DNA of 5,711 bases. Source: an uncultured Lachnospiraceae bacterium (GTDB lineage: Bacteria; Bacillota; Clostridia; Lachnospirales; Lachnospiraceae). The position numbers were made by a program, and so were the translations under genes. Shown piece by piece: positions 5,344 to 5,711 of the stretch. The first letter of the stretch is position 1, and each line of letters opens with the position of its first letter. The stretch lies in the NCBI GenBank assembly GCA_934338765.1, contig CAKRHL010000148.1, positions 1-5,711 on the forward strand, given 5' to 3'. Under the pieces are notes generated by a model. It ran no database searches and was not told the origin of the DNA. It saw nothing but the letters and a program-made list of their open reading frames with translations.

Positions 5344-5711
5344 ATGGAGAGAACATATTATCCGCTGACAGCGGCTCAAAAGATGCATCATCACTGGATC
5401 AACCGGTATCATACACAGCAGGTTTCCGGTGTCAGTGTTGTGGCAGCGTTACAGGCAGAACTGGACATGGCATTGCTGGAAAAATGCCTTCGTGAAGAAA
5501 TCTGCAGATATGGGTGTATGAGAGTACGTTTTACCCGACCGGATAAACACGGCGAAGTACAACAGTATATCATGAAAAGAGACAACCGGAAGCTCAAGAC
5601 CTTTGATCTGTCTGATCTGTCGATGGAAAAAGCAGATGAAATCATGCAGGGATGGGCATATGAAACCTTTGAAGGGGACGATGTGCCCAGGTGGGAGATC
5701 CGGCTGATGAA
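5344..5711 (+). CDS. Condensation-domain-like protein (partial, N-terminal 122 residues)
   Basis: The frame opens at ATG 5344, with GAGG (5334-5337) 6 bases upstream, and runs off the right edge without a stop. Residues 6-12, YPLTAAQ, match the opening motif (C1) of NRPS condensation domains, and RYGCMRVRF (55-63) matches the C2 motif, usually like RHExLRTxF. The diagnostic HHxxxDG active-site motif would lie beyond the window, so catalytic competence is unknown. The domain begins at the first residues, so it is not preceded by adenylation or carrier domains. I recall similar stand-alone proteins from Lachnospiraceae, of unknown function. Such a protein could join an amino acid or acyl group to an amine or alcohol, or act as an acyltransferase. 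The terminator just upstream makes it a separate transcription unit, perhaps the first gene of the next operon. The domain call is fairly secure; the role is not. Confidence 0.75.
   Translation, partial: MERTYYPLTAAQKMHHHWINRYHTQQVSGVSVVAALQAELDMALLEKCLREEICRYGCMRVRFTRPDKHGEVQQYIMKRDNRKLKTFDLSDLSMEKADEIMQGWAYETFEGDDVPRWEIRLM

Noticed and set aside
4891..5412. 173-codon minus-strand frame across the hydrolase end and terminator
   Set aside because: It is antisense to the hydrolase's catalytic Asp and His region and the condensation-like start, with no recognisable domain. It is a shadow frame.
1..5711. CRISPR array, tRNA or rRNA gene, insertion sequence or attachment site
   Set aside because: I saw no regularly spaced repeats, tRNA-like cloverleaf, transposase motif or flanking terminal repeats by eye.

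Overview
The window looks like chromosomal DNA from a Gram-positive anaerobe of the Clostridia, most likely the family Lachnospiraceae. The basis is strong AGGAGG-type ribosome binding sites, moderate GC, a ferredoxin-like protein divergent from a Crp/Fnr-family regulator in an arrangement I recall from that group, and a stand-alone condensation-like protein of a type I also recall from gut Lachnospiraceae. The assignment rests on memory of family resemblance, not on a search.

Layout. On the minus strand, 1-460 carries the first 153 codons of a 4Fe-4S ferredoxin-like protein that runs off the left edge. It is transcribed away from a Crp/Fnr regulator (559-1230, plus). The 98-base gap between them has a symmetric ATTATAAT that can serve as the -10 box in both directions, and a perfect 13-base palindrome that could be an operator. 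A good promoter with an extended -10 (1275-1303) then opens a tight plus-strand operon of three genes: a half-size ABC exporter (1337-3019), a nucleotidyltransferase-fold protein of the NTP_transf_5 type (3047-4261) and an alpha/beta hydrolase (4264-5178). A rho-independent terminator (5210-5241) follows. A fifth plus-strand gene starts at 5344 and leaves the window at 5711. Its first 122 residues resemble the N-terminus of a condensation (NRPS C-domain-like) protein.

How the genes may work together. The Fe-S protein and the regulator look like a redox or nitrosative-stress sensing pair and may be independent of what follows. The exporter, nucleotidyltransferase, hydrolase and condensation-like protein together look like the start of a small-molecule or modified-peptide locus: a transferase and a condensing enzyme to build or tailor, a hydrolase to edit or release, and an exporter to send the product out. 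No precursor peptide, adenylation enzyme or carrier protein is visible here, so the product and even the pathway class are inference. The region right of 5711 is where the answer should lie.

The longest stretches without a gene are 165 bases (5179-5343), 106 bases (1231-1336) and 98 bases (461-558). All are described in the feature list.
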